The notes below the pieces were generated by a model. It did no database searches. It had not been told where the DNA came from and was given only the letters and a program-made list of their open reading frames with translations. 64,000 bases of DNA from the NCBI GenBank assembly GCA_027067055.1, contig JAMOMK010000110.1, positions 1-64,000 of the forward strand. The letters are read 5' to 3'. Positions 45,555 through 54,393 of the stretch are shown one piece after another; within the stretch, counting starts at the first letter, position 1, and the number at the start of each line of letters is the position of its first letter. This stretch comes from Lysobacterales bacterium. GTDB taxonomy: Bacteria; Pseudomonadota; Gammaproteobacteria; Xanthomonadales; Marinicellaceae. The translations under genes and the position numbers were made by a program.

Positions 45555-47506
45555 GAGCTTGTGCCATAATCCTGTGTTTATTATTTACGGTTAATGCCAA
45601 TGCATTAACCTTAGAACAGTTGGCATTCAAAACCGCCTATAAAGATGCATTAAAAGGCAATGAAAAGATTGTTGAAGCTTTTAAAAAGGGCAAGCCTTCT
45701 TATCGGCTTAATCATTATTTGGATTATGCTTTACTCAAAGCAGCTATGAAAAACCTACCAGAAACAGCTATCGAGGATTTTATAAAACAAAATAAAAAGT
45801 CCCCTTTAAATGATTTGCTCAATAATATGCTCACCTACGAATTAGGTAAGCAAGGTCAATGGCAAAAATACCTAGCACGTTACAAAAACAACAAGGGTTC
45901 GCAGACAAAACATTGTTGGTATTTGCACGCTCGCATTGAGACTGCTGATGTCAAAGGCTTGCCGCAAGCAATCCAAGACTTTTGGATGAGTGGGCTTTCA
46001 TTGCCTGATGCTTGTAACCCAGTTTTTAAATGGTGGGAAAAACAAGGTCACCTTAGTGATAAATTACTCATTAAACGATTCAAGTTAGCTTACAAGGTAA
46101 ATAATGCTTCAACTGCCCGTTATTTAGTCACAAAAATGAAAAAACGGCAAGCATGGATTAAACACGCACTGTCTTTGATGGAACAGCCAAACAAAACCCT
46201 CAAAAAATCACTGCAATGGCAAGATAATAAAATAAACCGTGAATTGGTTTACCTTAAAGTTAAGTCTTTGTCTTCTAAACAACCCGACACCATGTATATG
46301 TTGTGGAAAGCCTTAAAAAAGCATTATAATTTTACTGTCAAAGAAAAAGCCACAGTCGATAGAAACATAGCTTTATTTGCAGCAACCGACTATTTACCCT
46401 TTACTATTAAAGCCATGAATGATTTAGCACCCGCCCAACACGACGCACAAATTAATGCATGGAAAGTGCGCTATTATTTATACAAAGGCCGTTGGAAATC
46501 GGCATATAAAGCGATTAAGTCCATGCCTGCTTTTCAACTGCAAAAGGATCGCTGGCAGTACTGGTTGGCACGTGCCAGTGCTAAAACAAAGCATCAAAAA
46601 AAAGCCAAAGAGATTTTTGTTAAGTTAGCTAAAAAAAGCAATTACTATGGTTTTTTAGCCGCTGATCATATGCGTATGCCTTATCAGTTTTGTAGCCAAG
46701 ATATAACCGGCACACCGATAACTAAAATGCCTGAGAACCTAGAAAATGCTTTTGAGTTATTTGCATTGGATATGATTACCTTAGCGAGAAAAGAGTGGAT
46801 TGCCGGTTACCGGGAGTTAAGCACAACACAACGAAGAACGCTGGCAGATATTGCATACAAAAAAGGCTGGTACAACAAAGTAACCGCAATAATGGGTGCC
46901 TTAAACTTGTGGCGCAACTATGAAATGCGCTATCCGTTAGCGTACAAAAAAGAAATCGCTCAATTGGCAAAAAAACACCAATTACAGCCACAATGGGTAA
47001 TGTCAATAATTACCCAAGAAAGTGCCTGGCAAACCGATGCTATTTCAAGGGCTGATGCACGTGGGTTAATGCAACTCATTGATCCAACCGCCAAGAGATT
47101 GAGTAAGAAACTCGGTTTAAAATACTCGAGCAAACAACAGTTACACCAAGCTTATTTTAACTTGCAATTAGGCACCTTTTATCAACGCGAGCTATTTAAT
47201 AGGTTTGAAGAGCACCCTTTGTTAGCTTTATCTTCGTACAATGCAGGAGAAACAAAAGCAAACCATTGGTTGCAAGGATTTCCAGCATCGCCTGATATCT
47301 GGGCAGAAACCATTCCTTATCGTGAAACACGAGATTACATGGTCAAAATTTTAACCAATGTGACCATTTATGACTGGCTGATTAATAAAACCCCCAAAAG
47401 AATAAGTTATTGGTTACCCACTCTTCCCGTCGATGGAAAAACTATCAAAGCTTGGCCCAACAAAAAGGTCTCCGAGCAGACAACAACAGTCAGGTGTGTC
47501 CAATGA
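45548..47506 (+). CDS. slt: Soluble lytic murein transglycosylase (Slt70-like)
   Basis: 652 residues, TTG start at 45548. A signal peptide (cleavage probably after VNANA, residue about 19) leads to the alpha-superhelical U-shaped domain of TPR-like helices (about 25-460) and the C-terminal lysozyme-like domain: catalytic Glu near residue 491 in ITQESAWQTDAISRADARGL, then LMQLIDPTAK and ALSSYNAGE. It cleaves peptidoglycan glycan strands with formation of anhydromuramic ends. Overlaps the HD gene stop by 7 bp and cca start by 4 bp. Confidence 0.94.
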   Translation: MLRACAIILCLLFTVNANALTLEQLAFKTAYKDALKGNEKIVEAFKKGKPSYRLNHYLDYALLKAAMKNLPETAIEDFIKQNKKSPLNDLLNNMLTYELGKQGQWQKYLARYKNNKGSQTKHCWYLHARIETADVKGLPQAIQDFWMSGLSLPDACNPVFKWWEKQGHLSDKLLIKRFKLAYKVNNASTARYLVTKMKKRQAWIKHALSLMEQPNKTLKKSLQWQDNKINRELVYLKVKSLSSKQPDTMYMLWKALKKHYNFTVKEKATVDRNIALFAATDYLPFTIKAMNDLAPAQHDAQINAWKVRYYLYKGRWKSAYKAIKSMPAFQLQKDRWQYWLARASAKTKHQKKAKEIFVKLAKKSNYYGFLAADHMRMPYQFCSQDITGTPITKMPENLENAFELFALDMITLARKEWIAGYRELSTTQRRTLADIAYKKGWYNKVTAIMGALNLWRNYEMRYPLAYKKEIAQLAKKHQLQPQWVMSIITQESAWQTDAISRADARGLMQLIDPTAKRLSKKLGLKYSSKQQLHQAYFNLQLGTFYQRELFNRFEEHPLLALSSYNAGETKANHWLQGFPASPDIWAETIPYRETRDYMVKILTNVTIYDWLINKTPKRISYWLPTLPVDGKTIKAWPNKKVSEQTTTVRCVQ

Positions 47507-48723
47507 AGATTTATTTAGTTGGTGGAGCGGTTCGCGACAAATTGTTAAATAGGGAAATCAAGGACAGAGATTATGTGGTAGTAGGTGCAACACCGCAGCA
47601 AATGGTTGAAAAAGGCTTTCGACCTATTGGTAAAGATTTCCCCGTGTTTTTACACCCAAAAACACACGAAGAGTATGCCTTAGCACGCACTGAACGAAAA
47701 ACAGCACAAGGTTACCACGGCTTTGAATTTAACACCGATGTCAATGTCACACTCGAAGACGATTTAGCCAGGCGAGATTTAACTATCAATGCCATGGCAA
47801 TAGATGATGAAAGCGGTGAAATAATTGACCCTTTTAATGGGCAAAAAGATTTAAGCAATAGAAACCTGCGCCACGTATCTGAGGCATTTGCAGAAGACCC
47901 TGTGCGAATTTTACGTATTGCACGTTTTGCGGCACGATATGGATTTACGGTAGATATTGAAACCAATGCCTTAATGAAAAAAATGGTGCAAAATGGTGAA
48001 GTGGATGCTTTGGTTTCTGAACGTGTTTGGCAAGAGTTAAGCAAATCTTTAAATGAAACAACGCCTTCAAATTTCATTAAAGTTTTAAAGGCTTGCGGTG
48101 CTTTAAAAGTTTTATTTCCTGAGTTTGAAAACCTATTTGGTGTGCCGCAAACCAAAAAGTGGCATCCAGAAATTGATACCGGCATTCATTGCATGATGGC
48201 AATGGATCAAGCAAAAAACTTGGATAATGACACTGCTTTTGCAGTTTTTACTCACGATTTAGGTAAGGGCATTACCCCCAAGGAAATTTTACCCTCTCAT
48301 CGAGGGCACGAAGAAGCGGGTATTCCTTTAGTTGAGGCGATATGTAATCGGTTAAAAGTCCAAAAAAACCATAAAAAATTGGCTCTCAATGTCTGTCGCT
48401 GGCATTTGCATTCACATATGGCGTTTGAGTTACGAGCAGGGACAATCCATAAATTATTTGATAAAACTGGAGCTTACCAGCAACCCAAAACCTTTGATAA
48501 GTACCTACAAGCTTGCCAAGCTGATGCCACAGGGCGTTTAGGGATGCTCGATAGCAACTACCCACAAGCAGAATTTTTAAAGGGGTGTTTAAAGGCGGCA
48601 CTAGCGGTAGATATTCAACAACTCATTCAAAAAGGTTTTTCAGGTGAAAAACTTGGTGATGAGATAGCTCAACAAAAAATTAAACAAATAAAGCATCATA
48701 AAAGCCATTCTTGTGTGAAATAA
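47503..48723 (+). CDS. cca: CCA tRNA nucleotidyltransferase
   Basis: Adds or repairs the CCA end of tRNA. 406 residues. Nucleotidyltransferase motif VGGAVRDKLL with the DRD metal motif (IKDRDYVVVGA), RRDLTINAMA, and the HD domain (FTHDLGKG) characteristic of gammaproteobacterial Cca with phosphohydrolase activity. The open frame extends upstream inside slt, but ATG 47503, which overlaps the slt stop (ATGA), gives the exact family N-terminus. Confidence 0.96.
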   Translation: MKIYLVGGAVRDKLLNREIKDRDYVVVGATPQQMVEKGFRPIGKDFPVFLHPKTHEEYALARTERKTAQGYHGFEFNTDVNVTLEDDLARRDLTINAMAIDDESGEIIDPFNGQKDLSNRNLRHVSEAFAEDPVRILRIARFAARYGFTVDIETNALMKKMVQNGEVDALVSERVWQELSKSLNETTPSNFIKVLKACGALKVLFPEFENLFGVPQTKKWHPEIDTGIHCMMAMDQAKNLDNDTAFAVFTHDLGKGITPKEILPSHRGHEEAGIPLVEAICNRLKVQKNHKKLALNVCRWHLHSHMAFELRAGTIHKLFDKTGAYQQPKTFDKYLQACQADATGRLGMLDSNYPQAEFLKGCLKAALAVDIQQLIQKGFSGEKLGDEIAQQKIKQIKHHKSHSCVK

Positions 48724-48735
48724 TGGTGTTAAGCA

Positions 48736-48764
48736 TTAAACAATACTTTAAAAAAAGCTATAAT
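48736..48764 (+). promoter_or_regulatory. Promoter of tatABC
   Basis: TTAAAC (48736-48741), 17 bp, then TATAAT (48759-48764) with predicted start near 48771, 32 bp before tatA. The -35 element is only partly consensus. Confidence 0.45.
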
Positions 48765-48802
48765 GCCCACATATCTATAAAGAAATTAAATCGGAGAAAC
48801 CT

Positions 48803-49033
48803 ATGTTAGGTGGTATTAGTATTTGGCAACTATTAATTATTTTGTTAATAGTCATTATGTTATTTGGTACAAAAAAATTAAAGAATGTTGGCGGTGATTT
48901 AGGCGAAGCTATCAAAGGGTTTAAAAAAGGCCTTAAAGATGAAGACAAAGCAGAATTAACCGAAGATAAGCCTGAACAGGTTAATGAAAAGGTTGAAGAT
49001 AAGGCGGAATCTAAAGATTCTAAAAAATCATAA
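48803..49033 (+). CDS. tatA: Sec-independent protein translocase subunit TatA
   Basis: 76 residues. One membrane helix (about 5-20) with the conserved FGTKKL hinge, then the amphipathic helix [17 protein letters not shown] and a charged tail rich in Lys, Asp and Glu. TatA oligomers form the pore for export of folded proteins. CGGAG precedes the ATG. First of the tatABC operon. Confidence 0.96.
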   Translation: MLGGISIWQLLIILLIVIMLFGTKKLKNVGGDLGEAIKGFKKGLKDEDKAELTEDKPEQVNEKVEDKAESKDSKKS

Positions 49034-49051
49034 ATAAATCTAACAAACACA

Positions 49052-49360
49052 ATGTTTGACATAGGATTTTCTGAATTATTTCTTATTTTGGTAGTGGCAT
49101 TAATTGTTGTTGGTCCAGAACGGTTGCCTGCGCTAGCACGAAAAGTTGGGCGTTATGTAAGTAAGGCCAAACAAACATTTGAAAATGTTAAGCGCGAAGT
49201 GGAAAGTGAACTTGAAACCGAAGAACTCAATAAAAGGTTGGCAGAAAACAATATTCTAAAAGAAACAAAAGAATTAACCAACGAAGTTACCGAAGAACTC
49301 AATCAAATTGCAAAAAAGGCAGGTGAAGAAATGCCTCAAAGTAAAGACTGGAAATCCTAG
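49052..49360 (+). CDS. tatB: Sec-independent protein translocase subunit TatB
   Basis: 102 residues. N-terminal membrane helix beginning FDIGFSELFLILVVALIVVGP with the TatB-specific Glu and GPERLP hinge, an amphipathic helix (ARKVGRYVSKAKQTF) and a long acidic coiled region. It binds signal peptides with TatC. Lies 18 bp after tatA. Confidence 0.95.
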   Translation: MFDIGFSELFLILVVALIVVGPERLPALARKVGRYVSKAKQTFENVKREVESELETEELNKRLAENNILKETKELTNEVTEELNQIAKKAGEEMPQSKDWKS

Positions 49361-49368
49361 GTTGAATA

Positions 49369-50115
49369 ATGTCTGATTCCCAAACTTTTGTATCCCACCT
49401 AATAGAATTACGCAGTCGGTTAATTAAAGCTGTTGCCGCTATTTTAATCATCGTTATTGTCCAGCTACCTTTTGCAGGCAAGATATATGCATTGATGGCT
49501 AGGCCTGTGATGGCTTATTTGCCTGAAGGCAGCAGCATGATTGCAACAGGGGTTTTATCGCCTTTTCTTACGCCCTTTAAGATGGTTTTTATTCTTGGAA
49601 TAATTATTGCTATGCCATTTGTCCTCTATCAAATTTGGGCTTTTATTGCTCCAGGTTTATATAAAAGTGAAAAGAGGATTGCTCGACCTTTATTGGTTTC
49701 TAGTATCTTTTTATTTTACTTGGGTTGTCTCTTTGCTTATTTCGTTATATTTCCAATCCTCTTTCAGTTTATTCCTTCAATTGCCCCAGAGGGCGTTAAC
49801 TATATGCCTGATATTAACAGTTATTTGGATATTGTTGTGCGTTTGTTTTTTGCCTTTGGAATAGCCTTTGAAATGCCAATAGCAGTTATTTTAATGATTT
49901 TAATGGGTGTCACCACACCTGAAAAACTGGCTAACAATCGCCCATATGTAGTCGTTACTGTTTTTATTATTGGTATGTTATTGACTCCTCCTGATATTAT
50001 TTCCCAAACACTGATGGCTATACCAATGTGGCTGTTATTTGAAATTGGAATTATTATGGGTAGGATACTCAAAAAGAAAAAAACTGATCGCGAAAACACA
50101 ATTGCCCAAGATTAA
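49369..50115 (+). CDS. tatC: Sec-independent protein translocase subunit TatC
   Basis: 248 residues, six membrane helices. Conserved HLIELRSRLIKA at the N-terminus, FALFGFG-like segments FKMVFILGIIIAMPFVLYQIWAF and AFGIAFEMPIAVILM with the conserved Phe-Glu-Met-Pro pattern. It recognises twin-arginine signal peptides. The gene follows tatB by 8 bp and completes the operon; a C-terminal Lys-rich tail is present. Confidence 0.96.
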   Translation: MSDSQTFVSHLIELRSRLIKAVAAILIIVIVQLPFAGKIYALMARPVMAYLPEGSSMIATGVLSPFLTPFKMVFILGIIIAMPFVLYQIWAFIAPGLYKSEKRIARPLLVSSIFLFYLGCLFAYFVIFPILFQFIPSIAPEGVNYMPDINSYLDIVVRLFFAFGIAFEMPIAVILMILMGVTTPEKLANNRPYVVVTVFIIGMLLTPPDIISQTLMAIPMWLLFEIGIIMGRILKKKKTDRENTIAQD

Positions 50116-50187
50116 ATCCAGCACTTAGTACAAAAAAAATTATAGATAGGTTATAATTCATATACTTATTTTTTTGTGAATTATTCT

Positions 50188-52809
50188 ATGAAATCAGAAC
50201 AAAACCGAGTCATTTTTCGTAAAGATTACCAACAACCAAACTATTGGGTTCAGTCGGTTTCGTTAGGTTTTTTGATTGAGCCATCATTTACTGTGGTTAG
50301 ATCAAAAATAAACTTTAAGCATAATGCGCCAAAACAAAGCAAGTTGGTTTTAAATGGTGTAGATATTGATTTGATGAAAATTTCCATTGACGGAAAGACT
50401 CTCGATAAAGCAGATTATGTTATTGATGATGAGTCTTTAACTATTGAAAACACACCTGAAATTTTTGAGTTACAAGTCGAAAACAAAATTTATCCAAGTA
50501 AAAACACAGCTCTTGAAGGCTTATATCAGTCAGGTGACTTTTTTCTGACGCAATGTGAAGCTGAAGGTTTTAGGAAAATAACGTATTACCCCGATCGTCC
50601 CGATGTCATGGCTCCTTTTGAAGTAACTTTAATTGCCGATAAGGGAAAATATCCAGTCCTTTTATCCAATGGCAATTTAGTTCATTCAGGCGATTTGAAA
50701 AATGGAAAGCACTTTGCGCGTTGGTCTGATCCACACCCTAAACCTAGCTATTTATTTGCTATAGTCGCTGGCGAGCTTTCCTTTATTGAAGATGACTACA
50801 CAACGAGTAATGGTGATGCAGTAAAGCTTCGTATCTATGTAGAGCAAGAAAATTTAGATTCATGTCAATATGCTATGAATTCACTCGTTCGTTCGATGAA
50901 ATGGGATGAACAGCGCTTTGGTTTGGCCTATGATTTATCGCAGTACAATATTGTTGCCACCAATGATTTCAATATGGGTGCAATGGAAAATAAAGGCTTA
51001 AATATTTTTAATTCTAAATATGTATTAGCACGACCAGATACAGCAACGGATTCTGATTTTATTGGTGTTGAAGCCGTTATTGGACATGAATATTTTCATA
51101 ATTGGACGGGCAACAGAGTGACTTGCCAAGATTGGTTCCAGCTGAGTTTAAAAGAAGGGTTAACGGTTTACCGTGACCAGGAGTTTACCTCAGATATGCA
51201 ATCAGCAGCGGTTAAACGAATTGAGGATGTGCGTGTGTTAAAAGCCTTTCAATTTGCTGAAGATGCAGGTCCCATGTCACACTCAATTCGCCCAGACTCA
51301 TTTATCGAAATTAACAACTTCTATACATTAACTGTTTATGAAAAAGGATCGCAAGTCGTTCGCATGTATGAAACCTTGTTTGGCAGAGATGGTTTTAGAA
51401 AAGGCATGGACTTATATTTTGAACGCCATGATGGTCAAGCGGTGACTTGTGATGACTTTCGAAAAGCAATGGCTGATGCAAACCAAGCAAATTTGAATCA
51501 ATTTGGCTTGTGGTATTCTCAAAATGGAACGCCTCGTGTAAGCATTAAAGAAAACTATGATGCGGAGGCTAATGAATTCATTTTGGAAGTTAAACAAAAG
51601 CACCCAATAAACACAAAAAAGAAAAACTATCAAGCAATGGTCATTCCAATGCGTACCGCTTTGTTTGATAGAGATGGTAATCAATTGGGTTTGGATGAAT
51701 CAGGATCTACAGAGAAAGTTTATGAAATTAATGAGTTAAAGCAAAAATATGTCTTTAAAAATATAAACTCTCGTCCAATAGCTTCATTATTTCGAGGATT
51801 TTCAGCCCCGGTTATTGTTAAACATAAACGCAACCATGACGATTTGATAAAGTTAATGGCATTTGATTCTGACTCTTATAATCGTTGGGATGCAGCACAA
51901 ACAATTTCAATCCAAGTCATTAAAGATACCTATGTTGCACTGTGTAAGGGTGAAAAACCCTCATGCCCTCCATTTTTTATTGTGGCAATTAGTAAAGTAC
52001 TAACAGATGGCAATACTGACCCAGCCTTATTAACAGAAGCATTATCACTACCAGATTTAAAAACCTTAATGGTATCGATGGAAGATATTAAGGTGAACTA
52101 TTTGCACCAAGCCAGAGAATTTATTAAGCAATCCTTAGCTGAAGCTTTGGAAGTGGAGTTTTTATCCATATACAACCAAAACTTTGTCACTGGCAACTAC
52201 CAAGTGGCCTCTGAAGACGTGGCAAAAAGAAGCTTAAAAAACACCTGTTTAAGCTACCTTATGTGCACTAAAAACCCTGACATACTGCGTTTGTCTAAAA
52301 AGCAATATTATGATGCTAATAACATGACGGATAGCATTTCTGCACTGAGTTTATACGTACACAATCAAGCAGAAGGATACCAAGAATTACTTCAAGACTT
52401 CTTTGATAAATGGCAAGATAATGCCTTGGTCATGGACAAATGGTTTACTGTGCAAGCAACATCTCCAGCAGAAAACACACTAAACAATGTTAAACAATTG
52501 ATGGAGCATCACTTATTTAGCCTAGAAAATCCTAATAAGGTTCGTTCACTAATCGGAGCTTTTTCTTCGAACAACTTGGTTGGCTTTAACTCTCAGGAAG
52601 GCTATCAATTTTTAGCCGACCAAGTATTGGCATTAAATAGTTTAAATCCACAAATGGCATCCCGTATGGTTTCTATTTTTAATTCATGGAAAAAACTAGA
52701 TAAGTCCTTAAGAACTCTTGTTAAACTAGAGCTAAAACGCATTCACTCAAGCAAGGATTTGTCTCCTGATGTGTTTGAAATTGTTGATAAAGCCTTAAAG
52801 GGCAATTAA
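50188..52809 (+). CDS. pepN: Aminopeptidase N
   Basis: 873 residues, M1 family zinc aminopeptidase. GAMEN substrate motif (FNMGAMENKGLN) and zinc motif HEYFHNWTGNRVTCQDWFQL, with the third ligand Glu in LKEGLTVYRDQEF. Alpha-helical C-terminal domain of about 400 residues as in E. coli PepN. A GTG at 50176 would add four residues; ATG 50188 gives the closest match to the E. coli start (KYRHDYRAPDY-like). Neither has a strong ribosome binding site. Confidence 0.95.
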   Translation: MKSEQNRVIFRKDYQQPNYWVQSVSLGFLIEPSFTVVRSKINFKHNAPKQSKLVLNGVDIDLMKISIDGKTLDKADYVIDDESLTIENTPEIFELQVENKIYPSKNTALEGLYQSGDFFLTQCEAEGFRKITYYPDRPDVMAPFEVTLIADKGKYPVLLSNGNLVHSGDLKNGKHFARWSDPHPKPSYLFAIVAGELSFIEDDYTTSNGDAVKLRIYVEQENLDSCQYAMNSLVRSMKWDEQRFGLAYDLSQYNIVATNDFNMGAMENKGLNIFNSKYVLARPDTATDSDFIGVEAVIGHEYFHNWTGNRVTCQDWFQLSLKEGLTVYRDQEFTSDMQSAAVKRIEDVRVLKAFQFAEDAGPMSHSIRPDSFIEINNFYTLTVYEKGSQVVRMYETLFGRDGFRKGMDLYFERHDGQAVTCDDFRKAMADANQANLNQFGLWYSQNGTPRVSIKENYDAEANEFILEVKQKHPINTKKKNYQAMVIPMRTALFDRDGNQLGLDESGSTEKVYEINELKQKYVFKNINSRPIASLFRGFSAPVIVKHKRNHDDLIKLMAFDSDSYNRWDAAQTISIQVIKDTYVALCKGEKPSCPPFFIVAISKVLTDGNTDPALLTEALSLPDLKTLMVSMEDIKVNYLHQAREFIKQSLAEALEVEFLSIYNQNFVTGNYQVASEDVAKRSLKNTCLSYLMCTKNPDILRLSKKQYYDANNMTDSISALSLYVHNQAEGYQELLQDFFDKWQDNALVMDKWFTVQATSPAENTLNNVKQLMEHHLFSLENPNKVRSLIGAFSSNNLVGFNSQEGYQFLADQVLALNSLNPQMASRMVSIFNSWKKLDKSLRTLVKLELKRIHSSKDLSPDVFEIVDKALKGN

Positions 52810-52901
52810 TTTTCTAGGAAAGTATAACTTCTGTGTGTTTAACTTTACATTTATCAGATTTTTATTAATAATAAAGTTTGGGATGGGGCATTTAAAAGAC
52901 A

Positions 52902-53060
52902 ATGAATAAATACAGCGGAATTAAAAATAAAGACAAAAACAAGAAGCAATACATCAAGCCAGTTTTAAAACCGCTTGGTGACATTAGAGATGTAACAATG
53001 GGCGGCTCTCCAGGTATTGGCGATAGTGGTGGTGCTGGTGCAGAAAAGCCATTTATTTAA
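52902..53060 (+). CDS. Lasso-peptide-like precursor (A protein)
   Basis: 52 residues. The leader contains the B1-recognition pattern YxxP-x-L (YIKPVLKPLG) and Thr at the penultimate position before the core (DVTM). The proposed core is GGSPGIGDSGGAGAEKPFI: Gly1 can bond through its amino group to Asp8, giving an eight-residue macrolactam ring and an 11-residue tail. Precursors with a GGSPGxGDSG core are, to my recollection, common in several phyla but little studied. The ATG lies 92 bp after pepN; GGGG about 12 bases upstream may serve as the ribosome binding site. Confidence 0.8.
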   Translation: MNKYSGIKNKDKNKKQYIKPVLKPLGDIRDVTMGGSPGIGDSGGAGAEKPFI

Positions 53061-53066
53061 GTTCAT

Positions 53067-53936
53067 GTGCGTTTCTTAACACTAAAAGGAAAGCCACAAA
53101 AATTAACTACTGGTTTTAATTACAAAATTGCGGATGCCGTTTATTGTTGCAATGATTTAATTCCTGAATTGAACTCATTTTTAATCAATAAAACTTGTGT
53201 AGAAAATCAGTCATCATTAAATCTAAGCTCAAAAACAACCTTTATTCAACATGTTTATGACCAGAGCATAAATGTCGGAGAGCGTTTATATAAACTCGAA
53301 GTTAAAACCAACAATAACAATGACTATCTTTTACTAGCAGATGGTAATTACTATCAAATAGTGAAAGACTCGATTATTGCACCAGATAAAACAGATCCTA
53401 TCATCCTATTGGGTCCTGCTTTGATTTTAAATTTAGCCATACATAGCGTTTTTTGTTTTCATGCATCGGCGTGTGTTATTAATGACAAGGTTTTTATTTT
53501 TCTTGCCGCATCAGGAACAGGAAAATCAACCATAGCCCGATTTATCGGTGAGTCTGCAAATGCCTATCGAATAGCCGATGATATTGTGCCAGTAAAAATC
53601 ACCAATGACCAAACAACGCTGTTAACGAACTTTCCGCAATTAAAGCTCACCACAAAACAGCAATATAATGGGCAACAAATAAACAAGAAAGTCCATTTTA
53701 TGTTTATCAAAAAAGACACAAAGTCTAAAGTTTCACTTTCTCAATTAAATGCTATTGAAACAGTAAAAAACCTCATTAGCCATAGCATTGCTACGCGATT
53801 ATTTAATACTCAGCACTTAAAAAATCACCTAGATTTTTGCTATCAACTCTCGTTACAAAGCAGCTGTTACCAAGTGAGTTATCAACATAATTCAAATAGT
53901 CTGCCTGAGTTTTTGGAGTTACTTGATGCGCTATAA
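53067..53936 (+). CDS. HPr-kinase-like ATP-binding protein of the lasso locus
   Basis: 289 residues, GTG start six bases after the precursor stop (the overlapping ATG at 53065 runs straight into a stop). The C-terminal half carries HASACVINDKVFIFLAASGTGKST (P-loop AASGTGKST, about 148-156) and a Walker B-like region YRIADDIVPV, the pattern of HprK-fold proteins in lasso and related RiPP clusters. In paeninodin, as I recall, such a kinase phosphorylates a C-terminal Ser; here the core has no C-terminal Ser, only Ser3 and Ser9. The N-terminal 110 residues are not recognised and show no PqqD-like signature. Confidence 0.78.
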   Translation: MRFLTLKGKPQKLTTGFNYKIADAVYCCNDLIPELNSFLINKTCVENQSSLNLSSKTTFIQHVYDQSINVGERLYKLEVKTNNNNDYLLLADGNYYQIVKDSIIAPDKTDPIILLGPALILNLAIHSVFCFHASACVINDKVFIFLAASGTGKSTIARFIGESANAYRIADDIVPVKITNDQTTLLTNFPQLKLTTKQQYNGQQINKKVHFMFIKKDTKSKVSLSQLNAIETVKNLISHSIATRLFNTQHLKNHLDFCYQLSLQSSCYQVSYQHNSNSLPEFLELLDAL

Positions 53937-54336
53937 AACGAAATTAATGACTTTATTACTGTTGCCCTTTTCGCGCCGTTATTTAAAAACAATAATGAAT
54001 GAATTAAACAACAGTGATTATAAACAAGTATTAGAGCAACCTCTTAGTTCATTTAAAGAATCAAAAGTTGAAAATATTGTAAAAAGCTATTTTTGGGCAG
54101 CACGCACAATAAGAAATTGTCGCTGCTTGCCGCGTTCAATTGCCCTTTATCATCATTTGAGAGCTTTAGGTTATGATGTTGAACACAAAATTGGTGTCAA
54201 TAAGACAGAAAAACTCAATGCTCATTCATGGGTGGAGCTAAATGACAAACCTTTAAATGAACACCCAGACTTGTATCAAAGATTTACCGTTTTAGAATTA
54301 ACTAACGAGTTAATAAAAGCAACAAAATTGACCTAA
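53926..54336 (+). CDS. Lasso-peptide leader protease (B2, transglutaminase-like)
   Basis: 136 residues. The Transglut_core3/B2 signature is clear: Cys67 in CRCLPRSIALYHHLRALGY, His100 in NAHSWVELND and an Asp (107) following, making the Cys-His-Asp triad of the leader-cleaving cysteine protease. KIGV precedes the His as in typical B2 (xIGVxxxPFxAHAWVE). ATG 53926 overlaps the HPr-kinase-like stop by 11 bp, so the two are translated together. No B1 (PqqD/RRE) domain is fused to it. Confidence 0.85.
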   Translation: MRYKTKLMTLLLLPFSRRYLKTIMNELNNSDYKQVLEQPLSSFKESKVENIVKSYFWAARTIRNCRCLPRSIALYHHLRALGYDVEHKIGVNKTEKLNAHSWVELNDKPLNEHPDLYQRFTVLELTNELIKATKLT

Positions 54337-54393
54337 ATCATATTTAAGTTTATAGTACAAAACTATCATACTCCTTTTATTAAAAACCAACGC

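Noticed and set aside
53067-53936. True HPr kinase/phosphorylase of the PTS
   Set aside because: It sits between a lasso-type precursor and a B2 protease, with no PTS genes nearby, and has only the P-loop half of HprK.
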